From positions 4,216,001-4,280,000 of the forward strand of contig CP065590.1 of NCBI GenBank assembly GCA_016025055.1: a stretch of 64,000 nucleotides of DNA, written 5' to 3'. Position numbers and translations under genes: made by a program. This DNA is from Chryseobacterium indologenes. GTDB taxonomy: Bacteria > Bacteroidota > Bacteroidia > Flavobacteriales > Weeksellaceae. Below are positions 44,680-54,597 of this stretch, one piece after another; the stretch's first letter is position 1; each line of letters starts with the position of its first letter. The notes below the pieces were generated by a model. It made no database searches. It saw only the letters and a program-made list of their open reading frames with translations, and had not been told where the DNA came from.

Positions 44680-45486
44680 CTAAAAATTCTTTATCAATCC
44701 TATTCCTACAGTATTATTCTGATAAAATGGCATTACCATCGTGGAAGATAAGGAAGTTTTGGTTTTATTTTTTCCGCGAAGAAGACTGTCTATTTTTGGA
44801 AATAACCAGTACGCAAGTTCTGTGGAAAGAATTCCGAATCCGGCACCTGCAACAACGTCACCCACCCAATGTTTATCATTGATAATCCGATATATACCGG
44901 TAAAAACAGCAAAAGGATATCCTGAAAGACTCAGCCAAAAATTGGTATCCTTATATTCCCTGAACATAAATTGAGCATTGGAAAATGCTATTGCTGCATG
45001 CCCCGATGGAAATGACAGCCTATTTGAACGGTCCGGTCTCTCCTCTTTAACCATATACTTTAAGGGAGTGGTAAATGCTGTAACAATCAACTGTGAAGAA
45101 GCATAGATAATCGTCCGGTCCCTGAAATTGTGTTTTCCCTTTACACCTGCCATATTTAATCCATATACCATAAGGCCCGGGATAAACTGAGTATAATCAT
45201 CAAATCTTGTACGGGCAGGCCTGTGCTCATCGACTTCTGTTTTTGTATCCCGATTAATTTCTTTAAGACTTCTGACTGATAACCCCGCTACTCCGTAACC
45301 TATAAAGGCGGCAGGAATAATCAAACTGTTATAGTTCAGTGTGTTTTTTTGAATAGCAGCAGTGGTGATACTATCTGTAGGCTGTTGAACTGCAATAGAA
45401 TCATTATTGTTTTGTGCATTGGCTTTACCGGCAGCTGATATCAAAACAATTACATAAATCAGCATTCTTTGACTGTGTTTTTTCAT
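44680..45486 (-). CDS. PAP2-family phosphatase, exported or membrane-anchored
   Basis: 268 residues with an N-terminal signal (MKKHSQRMLIYVIVLISAAG...AQ). The three PAP2 motifs are present: KYMVKEERP near 143, SFPSGHAA near 157-164, and RIINDKHWVGD near 198-208. Such enzymes remove phosphate from lipid phosphates such as phosphatidic acid, undecaprenyl diphosphate or lipid A. It directly follows the outer-membrane receptor gene (34 bp after its reconstructed stop) in a cluster with a two-component system, so envelope lipid modification is plausible. Confidence 0.87.
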   Translation of the reverse strand: MKKHSQRMLIYVIVLISAAGKANAQNNNDSIAVQQPTDSITTAAIQKNTLNYNSLIIPAAFIGYGVAGLSVRSLKEINRDTKTEVDEHRPARTRFDDYTQFIPGLMVYGLNMAGVKGKHNFRDRTIIYASSQLIVTAFTTPLKYMVKEERPDRSNRLSFPSGHAAIAFSNAQFMFREYKDTNFWLSLSGYPFAVFTGIYRIINDKHWVGDVVAGAGFGILSTELAYWLFPKIDSLLRGKNKTKTSLSSTMVMPFYQNNTVGIGLIKNF

Positions 45487-45519
45487 CTTATGGTATATTT
45501 ATAATAATCCGAATTTATC

Positions 45520-47936
45520 TTAAAACTTGTAACTGTATCCCATTCTCACGACCTGGGTTTCGTAGTAATCGTTGCTTGCATAGGCGAATCCCATTCCCTG
45601 AATTTTTTTCGCATAACCATTGTATTCAATACATCAGAAGCGTTCAGAAATACCTCTCCTTTGCCTTTCTGAATGGCTTTTTTCACCCCTACATCCATTG
45701 AAAACCTTGAACTCACCCTTCCCTGCGGAATAATATCCGGTGCCAGGTATACCAACGTACACTGTGCATCCAGCCCTTGGGTAAAATGGAAAATATTATT
45801 CATTTTAATGTTCCCTGAAACAGTGGATTGTTTGTCAGCAGAAAAAGTATTGGATTCAGGATAAAGATTCGTTACTGAAAAGGCATTGATCTGGTTGCGG
45901 TAGATATTTCCATTAATATTTAGGGAATATACATCAGACACTTTTTGGTTCCATATGGCTTCCAGACCAGTATTGTAGCTTTTCCCGGCATTTTGGAAAA
46001 TGGCATAGATAAGGCTGCTGCCCGGCACAATACTGGAGATCCTGGTGATTGTTCCGTTCGCAAAACGATGATATAAAGCAGAATATAAGTATCCGCTGTC
46101 CCAATTGTATTTGTAACCTGCTTCAACAGAATTGGTAAACTGAGGGCGCAATGCAGGATTTCCCACCTTAATAATTTCAGCATCATCATATTTCGGGAAA
46201 ATTCTTATATCGACTTCATTAGGACGGTCTACCCTTCTGTTATAAAAGATGGAAAGCTTGTTGTGATCGTTAAGTTTATAAGCCAGTCTGAAATTAGGAA
46301 ATGGTTGGGTATAATTGTATCCGTCACTTTTATACGTAGGATGATCAGGATTAACATCGTATTGAATTCTTACATATTCCAGTCTAAGACCAAGTTCTGC
46401 CTCCCATTTTTCATTTTCAAATACATAATTTCCGTAGATTGCGGGGATAAATTCCCTGTAATCAGCCTTTCCTCCTGCACCGGCATCTAATACAGAATTG
46501 GTACCCGGAATGAAGTTCATATTCGTTGGGATACTTCTGTTTCTCACTTTGATACCCGTCTCAACCCTGCCATATTTCAATGGTTTTACGTAATCTATAT
46601 TAAAATCATATACTTGTTCGTCAGATAATAACTTAAAGGAATCGGAGCCTGTAGAAGCCGGTAAATAATTATCATAGAAATATTTTTCATCCTCTCTATG
46701 AAATGTATAATTGAATCCCACATTCAAAAGATGCCCTGCCTCTTTAAACTTATGCTGGTAGGATGCTGTTCCCATAATGGTCGTTTTTAATTCGTCTTCC
46801 AAAAACTGCCAGAGACGAAGACGCCGGGAAAGGTTCCCGTTAAAAAAGGGCTGATCTCCACGGTCGATGATCTTTTCACTTCCATACATTCCTGAGATCG
46901 TTAAGGTATTTTGTGAATCCATTGTCCAGTCTATTCCTGCTTTAGTTGTGAAAAAATTGGTATTCCTGTTTCTTTTTAACTGAGAATTGATAATGGTTCC
47001 GTCATCATAGGTACGCGTTACAAATTCATTTTTATTGAGTGTTTCAGTATATAAATTATCAGCCTGTAAAAAGATATTTACTTTATTTTTTCTGTAATTA
47101 AGTGATAGAGAGGGATTGATCTTCGGAGTCAGTGTATATTGTGGCCTGATCGTCGGTAAATTTTCTTTTCTGATCCAGAGAGATCCTAATCCGGCTGTAA
47201 ATCCTACCTTTCCGTTCCATCCGTTTTGTTTATTCTTTTTCATGATGATGTTGATAATTCCCGCATTTCCGTTCGCATCATATTTTGATGAAGGATTGTT
47301 GATAATTTCGATCTTATCAATGGAAGAAGCAGGGATATTATCAAGGCCGGTCTGACTTCCAAAGCCTGTAAGAGCGGTTTGTTTACCGTCGATTAAAACG
47401 GTTACTTTATCATTTCCTCTCAGCTGTACCTTACCGTCCTGTACTGTGATTCCGGGAAGATTCTGCATGCTCTGCAATACAGATCCGCCACTTTGGCTGA
47501 TATTGTCTGCTACAGAATATGTTTTTTTATCAAGCCTGTTATCGATCTCATTCTTTTTAGAGGCTGTAAGGATAACTTCTTGTATTTGGGTTTCGTTGGT
47601 TTGTTCCGGAGAAAGTTCAATACCCGGAACCTCCAGAAATTCAGAAAGGCTTCCTATAAAAATCTGCCGGATCGCAGTATGATATCCATTTATGGAGGTA
47701 ACCAGCAGATAATGATCAGGTTTTATTCCTGTAATGGAAAACCTTCCTTCTTCATTCGTTATAGTTCCGGCCACAAATGCACTGTCTTTTTCCTTTTTCA
47801 AAATAATACTCGCATACGGTACTCCTGCTTTTTTGTTATCGGTAACCCTTCCTGAAGCTGTTACTGAAGTTGTTTGTGCTGCCGCCATACAGGATATGAC
47901 ACAGGTTGGAAAAAGGAGCAGTTTCTTTCGATTCAT
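45520..47936 (-). CDS. TonB-dependent receptor-like outer-membrane protein, C-terminus frameshifted
   Basis: A signal peptide (to AAAQT) is followed by a carboxypeptidase-like regulatory domain (SGRVTDNKKAGVPYASIILK), a plug domain (VLQSMQNLPGITVQDGKVQL, VLIDGKQ) and a long barrel. The printed frame ends oddly (EWDSPMQATITTKPRS) after a T7 run at 45603-45609. One added base gives MRKKIQGMGFAYASNDYY and the textbook outer-membrane ending VVRMGYSYKF with a stop at 45520-45522. The corrected length is about 805 residues. It belongs to the outer-membrane beta-barrel group without a SusD partner; the ligand is unknown. It lies within the PAP2, DUF347 and two-component cluster. Confidence 0.87.
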
Positions 47937-47974
47937 TGTAATTGTCTTTATTTTTTTAGTTCTGTCGTATAATA

Positions 47975-48727
47975 TTATCCTTGAGATGGCAATCTTTTAG
48001 TATGTTTTTTCTGCGAGATTAGGATCATTATGGTCATTAAGGCCAGGGATATGAGTGAAGCATTCACCGTTCCTAAATCAAGCCCACCCTTAGCTAAAGG
48101 CTTTGTTAAAAAATCTCCGAATGTAGCTCCGAAAGGACGGGTGAAAACAAATGCAATCCAAAACAGGATAACATGATTGATTTTTGTACCATAATGAAGG
48201 ACGATCACGACCAAGATGACACATCCTGTAATAAAGGCTCCCGTCAGATATCCTAATCCGAGATTATCACTCAGAAAATCTCCGAATGCCGTTCCCAGGC
48301 TATTGGAAAACAATATAGCCACCCAATAATAAAGCTCTTTTGTACGTTCAGAAATCGGATAAACCTCCAGGTTATGGTATTTTTTATACCATAAAAACAG
48401 CGATGTTAAAAGACCCGTTACAAGAATCAGGCTTCCTGCCAGGTACCCTGCTTTCAAGGTTCTGTCTATAAAATCAGATATTTCTGTACCCAAAGTGGTT
48501 GTTCCTATGATTACCATCCAGTAGACCGCGGGAACATATTCTTTCAATTTAAATTGTAATGATAAAATGATGAGAAAAAATGATAAAGTGACAAGAATTC
48601 CCATCGTATAGCCCAGATTTAATGTCATTGAAATGAAATCTCCCAAAGTTTCTCCTAAGGTGGTGGCTACAATTTTCATGAGCCAGAACAGGGCTGTGAC
48701 TGCTGCTACCTTGTTTGCCGTTCTCAT
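47975..48727 (-). CDS. DUF347-repeat (COG4705-like) integral membrane protein
   Basis: 250 residues, eight or so membrane helices. Four internal repeats are visible, each with a G-x-x-x-(G/S)DF motif: TLGETLGDFI at 23-32, TLGTEISDFI at 78-87, SLGTAFGDFL at 143-152 and PFGATFGDFL at 198-207. The repeated acidic Asp in membrane helices suggests ion binding or transport, but no function is established that I can assert. It lies between the two-component kinase and the outer-membrane receptor on the same strand. Confidence 0.8.
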   Translation of the reverse strand: MRTANKVAAVTALFWLMKIVATTLGETLGDFISMTLNLGYTMGILVTLSFFLIILSLQFKLKEYVPAVYWMVIIGTTTLGTEISDFIDRTLKAGYLAGSLILVTGLLTSLFLWYKKYHNLEVYPISERTKELYYWVAILFSNSLGTAFGDFLSDNLGLGYLTGAFITGCVILVVIVLHYGTKINHVILFWIAFVFTRPFGATFGDFLTKPLAKGGLDLGTVNASLISLALMTIMILISQKKHTKRLPSQG

Positions 48728-48853
48728 CCTATTTTCGGTTTATTTTATGAATGAGGAATTACAGACAATCTGCATTCCCCGTATATTTTCAATACAAAAA
48801 TGCAAACCGATTTAGAAGAAATTTTGAATTATCCGGATCCGGGTATTTTTTAA

Positions 48854-50145
48854 CTAAAATTTAACGGAAAAGAAGTGCTGATTGTTTTCAAACCTGTAGC
48901 TTATCTCCCAGTGATGGAACTTGCAGATTTCCTGGATAATAGACAACCCCAGTCCGCTTCCGTGATGATCTGCCGACAGTTTTGAAAATCTTTTGAAAAG
49001 AAGATCCGTATTCAGTTGTTCTGTTCCGGAATTTGAAACTTCAAACACAGAATCTGTAAGGTCTATTCCAATAAAACCATTAGGCATAGTATGACGGATA
49101 GCATTGATGATCAGATTATTAATCATAATTTCGGTAAGACTGCTATTTCCGTTTACATGAATGCCGGCAATGATGTTTTCCCGGACGGCAATATTTTTCT
49201 GTTCAAAATGTTCCTGAAGAATATCAATACTTTGACGAAGCAAAGCATGGAACGAAATATTTTCGGAATTATCAAATTGATTATTATCTATTTTAGCCAG
49301 CAACAGCAGGTTTTTATTGATACGGGAACTGCGGGTGAGCGCTCTGTTCATTTCCTCCACAATCCGGTATTGTTTTTCTGTGAGATCGCTATCCTGAAGC
49401 AGTAGATCCAGTTTGTTTTTAAGAATAGCCAGTGGTGTCTGCAGTTCATGGGAAGCATTTTCAGTAAATTCCTTCTGGGTTTTATACACAGAAATATTAT
49501 GCTCTATCATTTTATCAAGAGACTGGTTAAGTTCTTCAAACTCTGTGGTATCAGAAACAGGGAACTGTATTTTTGACTGGCTGTTGAGCTGGAAATTTTT
49601 CAGTTGATCCAGTGTTGCCCGAAAGGGTTTCCAGACAGAGGCTGAAAGTCTTCTGTTCAGATATAAAAGACCAATAACGATCATCACAAAGAAAAATATG
49701 GCAATCATTGCAATTACTGCAATGGTTTCATGAGTTTCTTCTATATTGGTCTGTATGGTGAAAAGATAAGGTTTGTCATGAATATATACCACTTTTCGCA
49801 GGCAACGGTAGCGTTCTTTTTTTGCTCCGATATAAAGGGCAGAGATCTTTCATTGGTATAAACACTATCCCCTTTTATATGATCTCCCGATATTTTCTCA
49901 ATATTGGTTTCAGGCTGGATGTGATTCCAGAGTTCAAGTCCATCTTCAAGCTCCTTGTCAGAAAGTTTTAGCTGGTTAAACTCATAAGCCGTTTTCTCTA
50001 CAATGATCTGATTGTGCTCATCCAATTCGCTTTTCCAGATCGTATCCACCATAAAATAATACACGGGAATACTTATCATCAGGACGATAAGTACATAAAT
50101 AATGAAGGGTTTGGTGGTTTTGCTTAGGAGAGGCTTCAAGGTCAT
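48854..50145 (-). pseudogene. Sensor histidine kinase (OmpR-partner class), frameshifted
   Basis: The first frame from 50145 gives the N-terminal helix (PFIIYVLIVLMISIPVYYF) and a periplasmic sensor. At a T7 run (49817-49823, plus strand) one missing base breaks it; restoring the base gives SEQKKERYRCLRKVVYIHD and leads into the second helix (TIAVIAMIAIFFFVMIVIGLLYL), a dimerisation helix with the phospho-acceptor His in FTENASHELQTPLAIL, and the ATPase domain (NNLIINAIRHT; GSGLGLSIIQEIC). The reconstructed length is about 430 residues. It follows the response-regulator gene by 18 bp. Confidence 0.87.
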
Positions 50146-50163
50146 TGCAGGTTTATAATTAAT

Positions 50164-50838
50164 TTATGCTTCCCATTTATATCCCGTTCCATAGACTGTT
50201 TTAAGATAATGTCCCGAACCGGCATCATACAGCTTTTTCTTAAGATTTTTCACATGAGCATACACAAAATCATGATTATCGAGCATGTCGGCAAAATCAC
50301 CGGAAAGATGTTCTGCCAAGGTACTTTTTGAGATTACTTTATTTTTATTTCCTATAAAATAGATTAAAAGATCAAATTCTTTTTTGGTCAATGCAATAAG
50401 TTCCCCATTGACAGCAACTGATTTCCCCAAAAGATCAATCTCAAGCTCATTCTGTTTGACAACATTAGAACTGCTGAATTGCTTTCTCCTGATCACCGAA
50501 TATACTCTTGCCATCAATTCTGAAAGATGGAAAGGTTTAGTCAGATAATCATCTGCCCCCATTTTTAAGCCTTCTATTTTATCATCCAATGCATTTTTTG
50601 CAGAAATGATAATGACACCATCCTGTTTGTTCTGTTTTTTAAGCTCTTCTAAAATTCTGAGTCCGTTGCCATCAGGAAGCATGATATCCAACAGAATACA
50701 GTCGTAATGGAATGCCTCTATTTTATTCATCGCCTCACCAAGGCTGCCAGCTGATTCACAGAGATAACTTTCCTCAGATAAATATTCGGAAATACTTTTG
50801 GCAAGCTCTGCTTCGTCTTCAATGATGAGAATTTTCAT
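50164..50838 (-). CDS. OmpR/PhoB-family response regulator
   Basis: 224 residues. The receiver domain has the acidic pair in IIEDEAE, phospho-acceptor Asp51 in CILLDIMLPDG and the Lys of LTKPF. The winged-helix domain shows ALTKKEFDLLIYFIGNKNKVISKSTL and the recognition region ending VYGTGYKWEA. It stands at the head of the operon with the histidine kinase, DUF347 protein, receptor and PAP2 enzyme, and probably controls them. Confidence 0.92.
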   Translation of the reverse strand: MKILIIEDEAELAKSISEYLSEESYLCESAGSLGEAMNKIEAFHYDCILLDIMLPDGNGLRILEELKKQNKQDGVIIISAKNALDDKIEGLKMGADDYLTKPFHLSELMARVYSVIRRKQFSSSNVVKQNELEIDLLGKSVAVNGELIALTKKEFDLLIYFIGNKNKVISKSTLAEHLSGDFADMLDNHDFVYAHVKNLKKKLYDAGSGHYLKTVYGTGYKWEA

Positions 50839-50922
50839 GCCATAAATCTATCACTAAATTTTGAAGAAATTTTGAAGTCCGGAAAATAGCGATGAATAAA
50901 AGATATATTTATCCCCTCCATC

Positions 50923-51912
50923 TTAATCCGGAACCTGTGCTTTGCCGTAAATTAAGCCTTCAGCTTTTAACTCCTGCCAGAAACCTTTGGGAATATCCGC
51001 ATGCAATGCTTTTACATTATCATGTACCTGATCACTTCGGCTCGCTCCAGGGATAATAGAAGCAAACTCATCAGCAGCAAGTACGAAATGAAGAGCTGCA
51101 TCTATAATATTTGTGTTATATTTCTCTGCGATAGCCATTATTCGTGACCTCTTTTCTTCCATTCCTTTGGGGATAACATCTTTATAATTATACCGCTCTC
51201 TTCCCGCAATATACCCCGAATTGTACCCTGCTCCCGAAACCAGTTTTACTCCTGCTTTTCTGACTGCGGGAAGCAATCTGTCCACAGCATCTTCATGTTC
51301 CAGTATGGAGTATTGGGTGGCAGAAAGACATATATCAGGGTCGGCAACTTCAATACAATCCAAAATAGGTTCAATTTTATTAACTCCCATTCCCCAGGCT
51401 TTGATAATTCCCTGGTCTCTAAGCTCTGAAAGAACTTTAAATGCTCCCTCTTTCGCTTGTTTCAGAAAATACGGATACCGGTCTCCTACCTGATCTTCAG
51501 AAAGATCGTGAATATAAACGATATCAATATGATTCAGTCCCGTCCTCTGAAGACTGTCTGCTATTGATCTTTTTATAGCGTCAGCAGTATAGTCGTGCCT
51601 GAAGTCATAGTTCAAAGGATTTTTCCACATCGTAGGAGGAACTTCGGACTGAGGAACTTCATTAAATAAACGTCCTACTTTGGTTGAAAATATAAACTCG
51701 TTCCGGTCTTTACCTTTTAAAAATTCACCAAACCTTCTTTCACTCTTTGTCAGTCCGTACCACGGAGAAGTATCATAATACCGGATTCCGGCATCCCACG
51801 CAGTTGTAAGGATTTCATGGGCCTGTTCGTCGGTAATATTCTCAAAAGCGGTACCTATGGCAACGCCACCTAAGCCCAGCCTGTGTTTTGCTGTTAAAAT
51901 TTCTGGTTTCAT
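50923..51912 (-). CDS. Aldo/keto reductase (D-threo-aldose 1-dehydrogenase/pyridoxal dehydrogenase-like)
   Basis: 329 residues from the ATG at 51912 (MKPEILTAKHRLGLGGVAIG); the upstream in-frame Met adds an unlikely Cys-rich leader. The AKR catalytic set is visible: Asp and Tyr of YYDTSPWYG, Lys in FSTKVG, His in DIVYIHD. The NADP-binding C-terminus contains SIIPGASRSDQVHDN. The closest recalled groups are L-fucose/aldose and pyridoxal 4-dehydrogenases; the true substrate is unknown. Confidence 0.82.
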   Translation of the reverse strand: MKPEILTAKHRLGLGGVAIGTAFENITDEQAHEILTTAWDAGIRYYDTSPWYGLTKSERRFGEFLKGKDRNEFIFSTKVGRLFNEVPQSEVPPTMWKNPLNYDFRHDYTADAIKRSIADSLQRTGLNHIDIVYIHDLSEDQVGDRYPYFLKQAKEGAFKVLSELRDQGIIKAWGMGVNKIEPILDCIEVADPDICLSATQYSILEHEDAVDRLLPAVRKAGVKLVSGAGYNSGYIAGRERYNYKDVIPKGMEEKRSRIMAIAEKYNTNIIDAALHFVLAADEFASIIPGASRSDQVHDNVKALHADIPKGFWQELKAEGLIYGKAQVPD

Positions 51913-52114
51913 ATACTCTATTTTATGGTGTTGATATATAGCTATTCTGCAAACATCATGCTGACATGTCTGCAAAAAGAAAAAACAATGTGTATAATTT
52001 ACTCAGTTTAAACAATCCGGTTTTCTATGTTTATTTAATGTTAAAAGTTCTGTTTCCGGTCTATTTGGTCTTGTTCTTGAATGAATTACAGAGCACCCCT
52101 TCAATATTCACTTT

Positions 52115-53398
52115 ATGAAAAAGCACATTGTAATTGTAGGCGGAGGATTTGCCGGAATAAATCTTATCAAATCACTCCGAAACGACAAAAGGTTTAAAAT
52201 GACCCTGGTAGATAAAAATAATTATCACTTTTTTCCTCCGTTAATCTATCAGGTTGCAACCTCTTTTATAGAAGCATCCAATATCAGCTACCCTTTCAGA
52301 AAACTTTTTTCAGAAAGTAAGAATGTGAAGTTTCATATGGGAACCCTGATTAAAGTAAATCCTGAGACTAAATCCGTTGAAACAGATACAGGAACCCTTA
52401 CCTATGATTATTTGGTATTGGCGGTGGGAACAGAATCTAATTTTTTCGGGATGGAAAATGTACGCCGTTGTGCATTGCCTATGAAAAGTATTGAAGAAGC
52501 TCTTTATCTCCGGAACCATATTTTACTTACCCACGAAGAGGCTGCCAGAAATAAAGATATGAACCAGGCAGAAAAATTACAGAATATCGTTATTGCCGGT
52601 GGTGGGCCTACAGGTGTAGAACTTGCCGGCATGCTTGCTGAAATGGGAAAATATATTGCAAAGAAAGAATATCCGGAAATCAAATTAAGCCTTTCCGGCA
52701 TCTATCTGATTGACGCACTTCCTGCCCTCCTTTCGCCCATGAGTAAACTTGCACAGGAAGCTGCATATGAAAAATTAAAAGAACTGGGTGTAAAAATCCT
52801 TCTGAATGTTTCAGTAAAAGATTATGTGGATTCCAGGGTTATTTTAAGTGACGGAAATTCCATCGAAACAGAAACCCTGATCTGGACTTCCGGAGTCATA
52901 GCCCGAGAAGTAAAGGGAATCCCTGAGGAAAGTATCGGCAGAGGAAGAAGAATACTGGTGGATGATTATAATAAAGTACAAAATACGGAAAGTATATATG
53001 CATTAGGAGATCTTTGCCTTATGCTTTCAGAAGAAAAATTTCCTAACGGACATCCACAGCTGGCACAGGTTGCTATTCAACAGGGTAGAAATCTTGCTGC
53101 CAACTTCAAACGGATTGAAGATGAAAAAGTACTGGAACCATTTCGATACCATGATAAAGGAAGTATGGCCATTATCTCAAAATATAATGCGGTAGTAGAT
53201 CTTCCGAAGCATTCCTTCAAAGGTTTTTTAGCATGGCTTACATGGCTTTTTATTCATATTATTCCTCTGGTAGGATTTGGGAATAAAGTGCAACTGGCTT
53301 TAGATTGGTTTCGTTTGTTTATCACCAACAATCCTTCCATCAGGCTCATTCTTTTCCCCAAGAGAAATACAGGAAATGGAGCCCATATGAATCCATAA
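52115..53398 (+). CDS. ndh: Type II NADH dehydrogenase (NDH-2)
   Basis: 427 residues. The FAD loop IVGGGFAGINLIKSL is at 6-20, followed by YHFFPPLIYQVAT near 37-49, a family marker. The NAD loop VIAGGGPTGVELAGMLAEM is near 160-178 and YALGDLC near 297. The C-terminus (GFLAWLTWLFIHIIPLVGFGNK) is hydrophobic and would bind the inner membrane. It passes electrons from NADH to quinone without pumping protons. An SDR gene follows 34 bp later on the same strand. Confidence 0.92.
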   Translation: MKKHIVIVGGGFAGINLIKSLRNDKRFKMTLVDKNNYHFFPPLIYQVATSFIEASNISYPFRKLFSESKNVKFHMGTLIKVNPETKSVETDTGTLTYDYLVLAVGTESNFFGMENVRRCALPMKSIEEALYLRNHILLTHEEAARNKDMNQAEKLQNIVIAGGGPTGVELAGMLAEMGKYIAKKEYPEIKLSLSGIYLIDALPALLSPMSKLAQEAAYEKLKELGVKILLNVSVKDYVDSRVILSDGNSIETETLIWTSGVIAREVKGIPEESIGRGRRILVDDYNKVQNTESIYALGDLCLMLSEEKFPNGHPQLAQVAIQQGRNLAANFKRIEDEKVLEPFRYHDKGSMAIISKYNAVVDLPKHSFKGFLAWLTWLFIHIIPLVGFGNKVQLALDWFRLFITNNPSIRLILFPKRNTGNGAHMNP

Positions 53399-53432
53399 TA
53401 TTTTTACCAATCACACTTAAATCTATATTGTT

Positions 53433-54425
53433 ATGAAAAATCAAAGAAAACCTCCTTTTTTTGGAGAAACAGTTGTCATTACCGGTGCATCCAGCGGAAT
53501 CGGTAAGGCTACAGCAGAAGCATTTGCAGCGCAGGGCGCAGATCTTGTTCTGGCCGCCCGGGGTGAAGAAGCCCTTCAAGAAACCGCAGAAGTCTGCAGA
53601 AAATTAGGTGCAACGGTAATTGCTGTGCCTACCGATACTTCCGTGGCAGAAGAAGTACAGCACCTTGTCAACGAAGCTATAGAGTTTAGTGGCAAAATTG
53701 ATTATTGGGTAAATAATGCCGGGGTACTGGCTTTTGGTAAATTTGAGGAAATACCTGTAGAAGTGACCGATCAGATTGTCAAAACCAACTTATTGGGATA
53801 TATGCATTCGGCGCACGCAGTATTACCGGTTTTTAAAAAACAAAAAAGAGGTGTTTTATTGAATAATATTTCAATTGGAGGATGGATGCCCGCATCATAC
53901 GGGACGGCTTACACTGCATCGAAATACGGAGTCCGCGGAATGGTAGAGACTCTTCAGGGAGAAGTTTCGGATTATCCGGATATTCATATCTGTGCCTTAT
54001 ATCCAGGATTTCAAAAATCTTCGGGAATAGAACATGCTGCCAATTATTCAGGGATAAAACTGAGTACTCCTCCCCCTTCATTTGATCCCCGCAAACTGGC
54101 TGCTTCTATTGTGGAAACGGCCAAGAATCCTAAAGATGTTTCCTATCCGGACTGGTCTGCCGTTGCCTTTAAAAATATTTATGAAATGTTTCCCGGGGTT
54201 GTCCGTTATATTTCTTCTGCAGGAATGCGGCTGGCTTTAAAGAAAGCCCATAAAGATAAAAATACAAGCGGAAATGTACTTGAACCCTCAAAAATAAATA
54301 CGGGAATCAACGGAAAAACTTTATTTTCTGTTTCCTCTGGTACCTTAACATGGATCGTGGCTGGGGCAGCAGGCCTTATCGCTGCGGGATTATTATTTTC
54401 CGGTAAGCCTAAAAAAGTTGGTTAA
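53433..54425 (+). CDS. Short-chain dehydrogenase with C-terminal membrane anchor
   Basis: 330 residues. SDR marks are TGASSGIGKATAEAF near 16-30, NNAGVLAFG near 96-104, and Tyr/Lys of YTASKYG near 156. Beyond the usual 260-residue core comes an extension of about 70 residues ending in a hydrophobic helix (LTWIVAGAAGLIAAGLLF) and a basic tail, which should anchor the enzyme to the membrane. The substrate is unknown. The 172-bp gap to the ClC gene shows nothing clear. Confidence 0.85.
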   Translation: MKNQRKPPFFGETVVITGASSGIGKATAEAFAAQGADLVLAARGEEALQETAEVCRKLGATVIAVPTDTSVAEEVQHLVNEAIEFSGKIDYWVNNAGVLAFGKFEEIPVEVTDQIVKTNLLGYMHSAHAVLPVFKKQKRGVLLNNISIGGWMPASYGTAYTASKYGVRGMVETLQGEVSDYPDIHICALYPGFQKSSGIEHAANYSGIKLSTPPPSFDPRKLAASIVETAKNPKDVSYPDWSAVAFKNIYEMFPGVVRYISSAGMRLALKKAHKDKNTSGNVLEPSKINTGINGKTLFSVSSGTLTWIVAGAAGLIAAGLLFSGKPKKVG

Positions 54426-54597
54426 ATGATATAAAGGCTGATCACATGGACAACAAATGAGCTTACAGGTTCTCTTTTTAAGGATTCTGAAAACAGATTT
54501 GACAGACAAGTTAAGATCAGGTTGGGATTTTTTATCAGATATTTCATAAATTTACAGAGCGGTACCAATTGGGGTATGGCTATAAAATTTTTCTACG

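Noticed and set aside
45920..46189. Antisense ORFs inside the TonB receptor and other large genes
   Set aside because: They overlap well-supported genes on the opposite strand and show no family features; they are expected shadows.
52251..52262. GGTTGCAACC resembling the Zur-like motif
   Set aside because: It lies inside the NDH-2 coding sequence, lacks the AACTTTGTTGC core and has no regulatory position.
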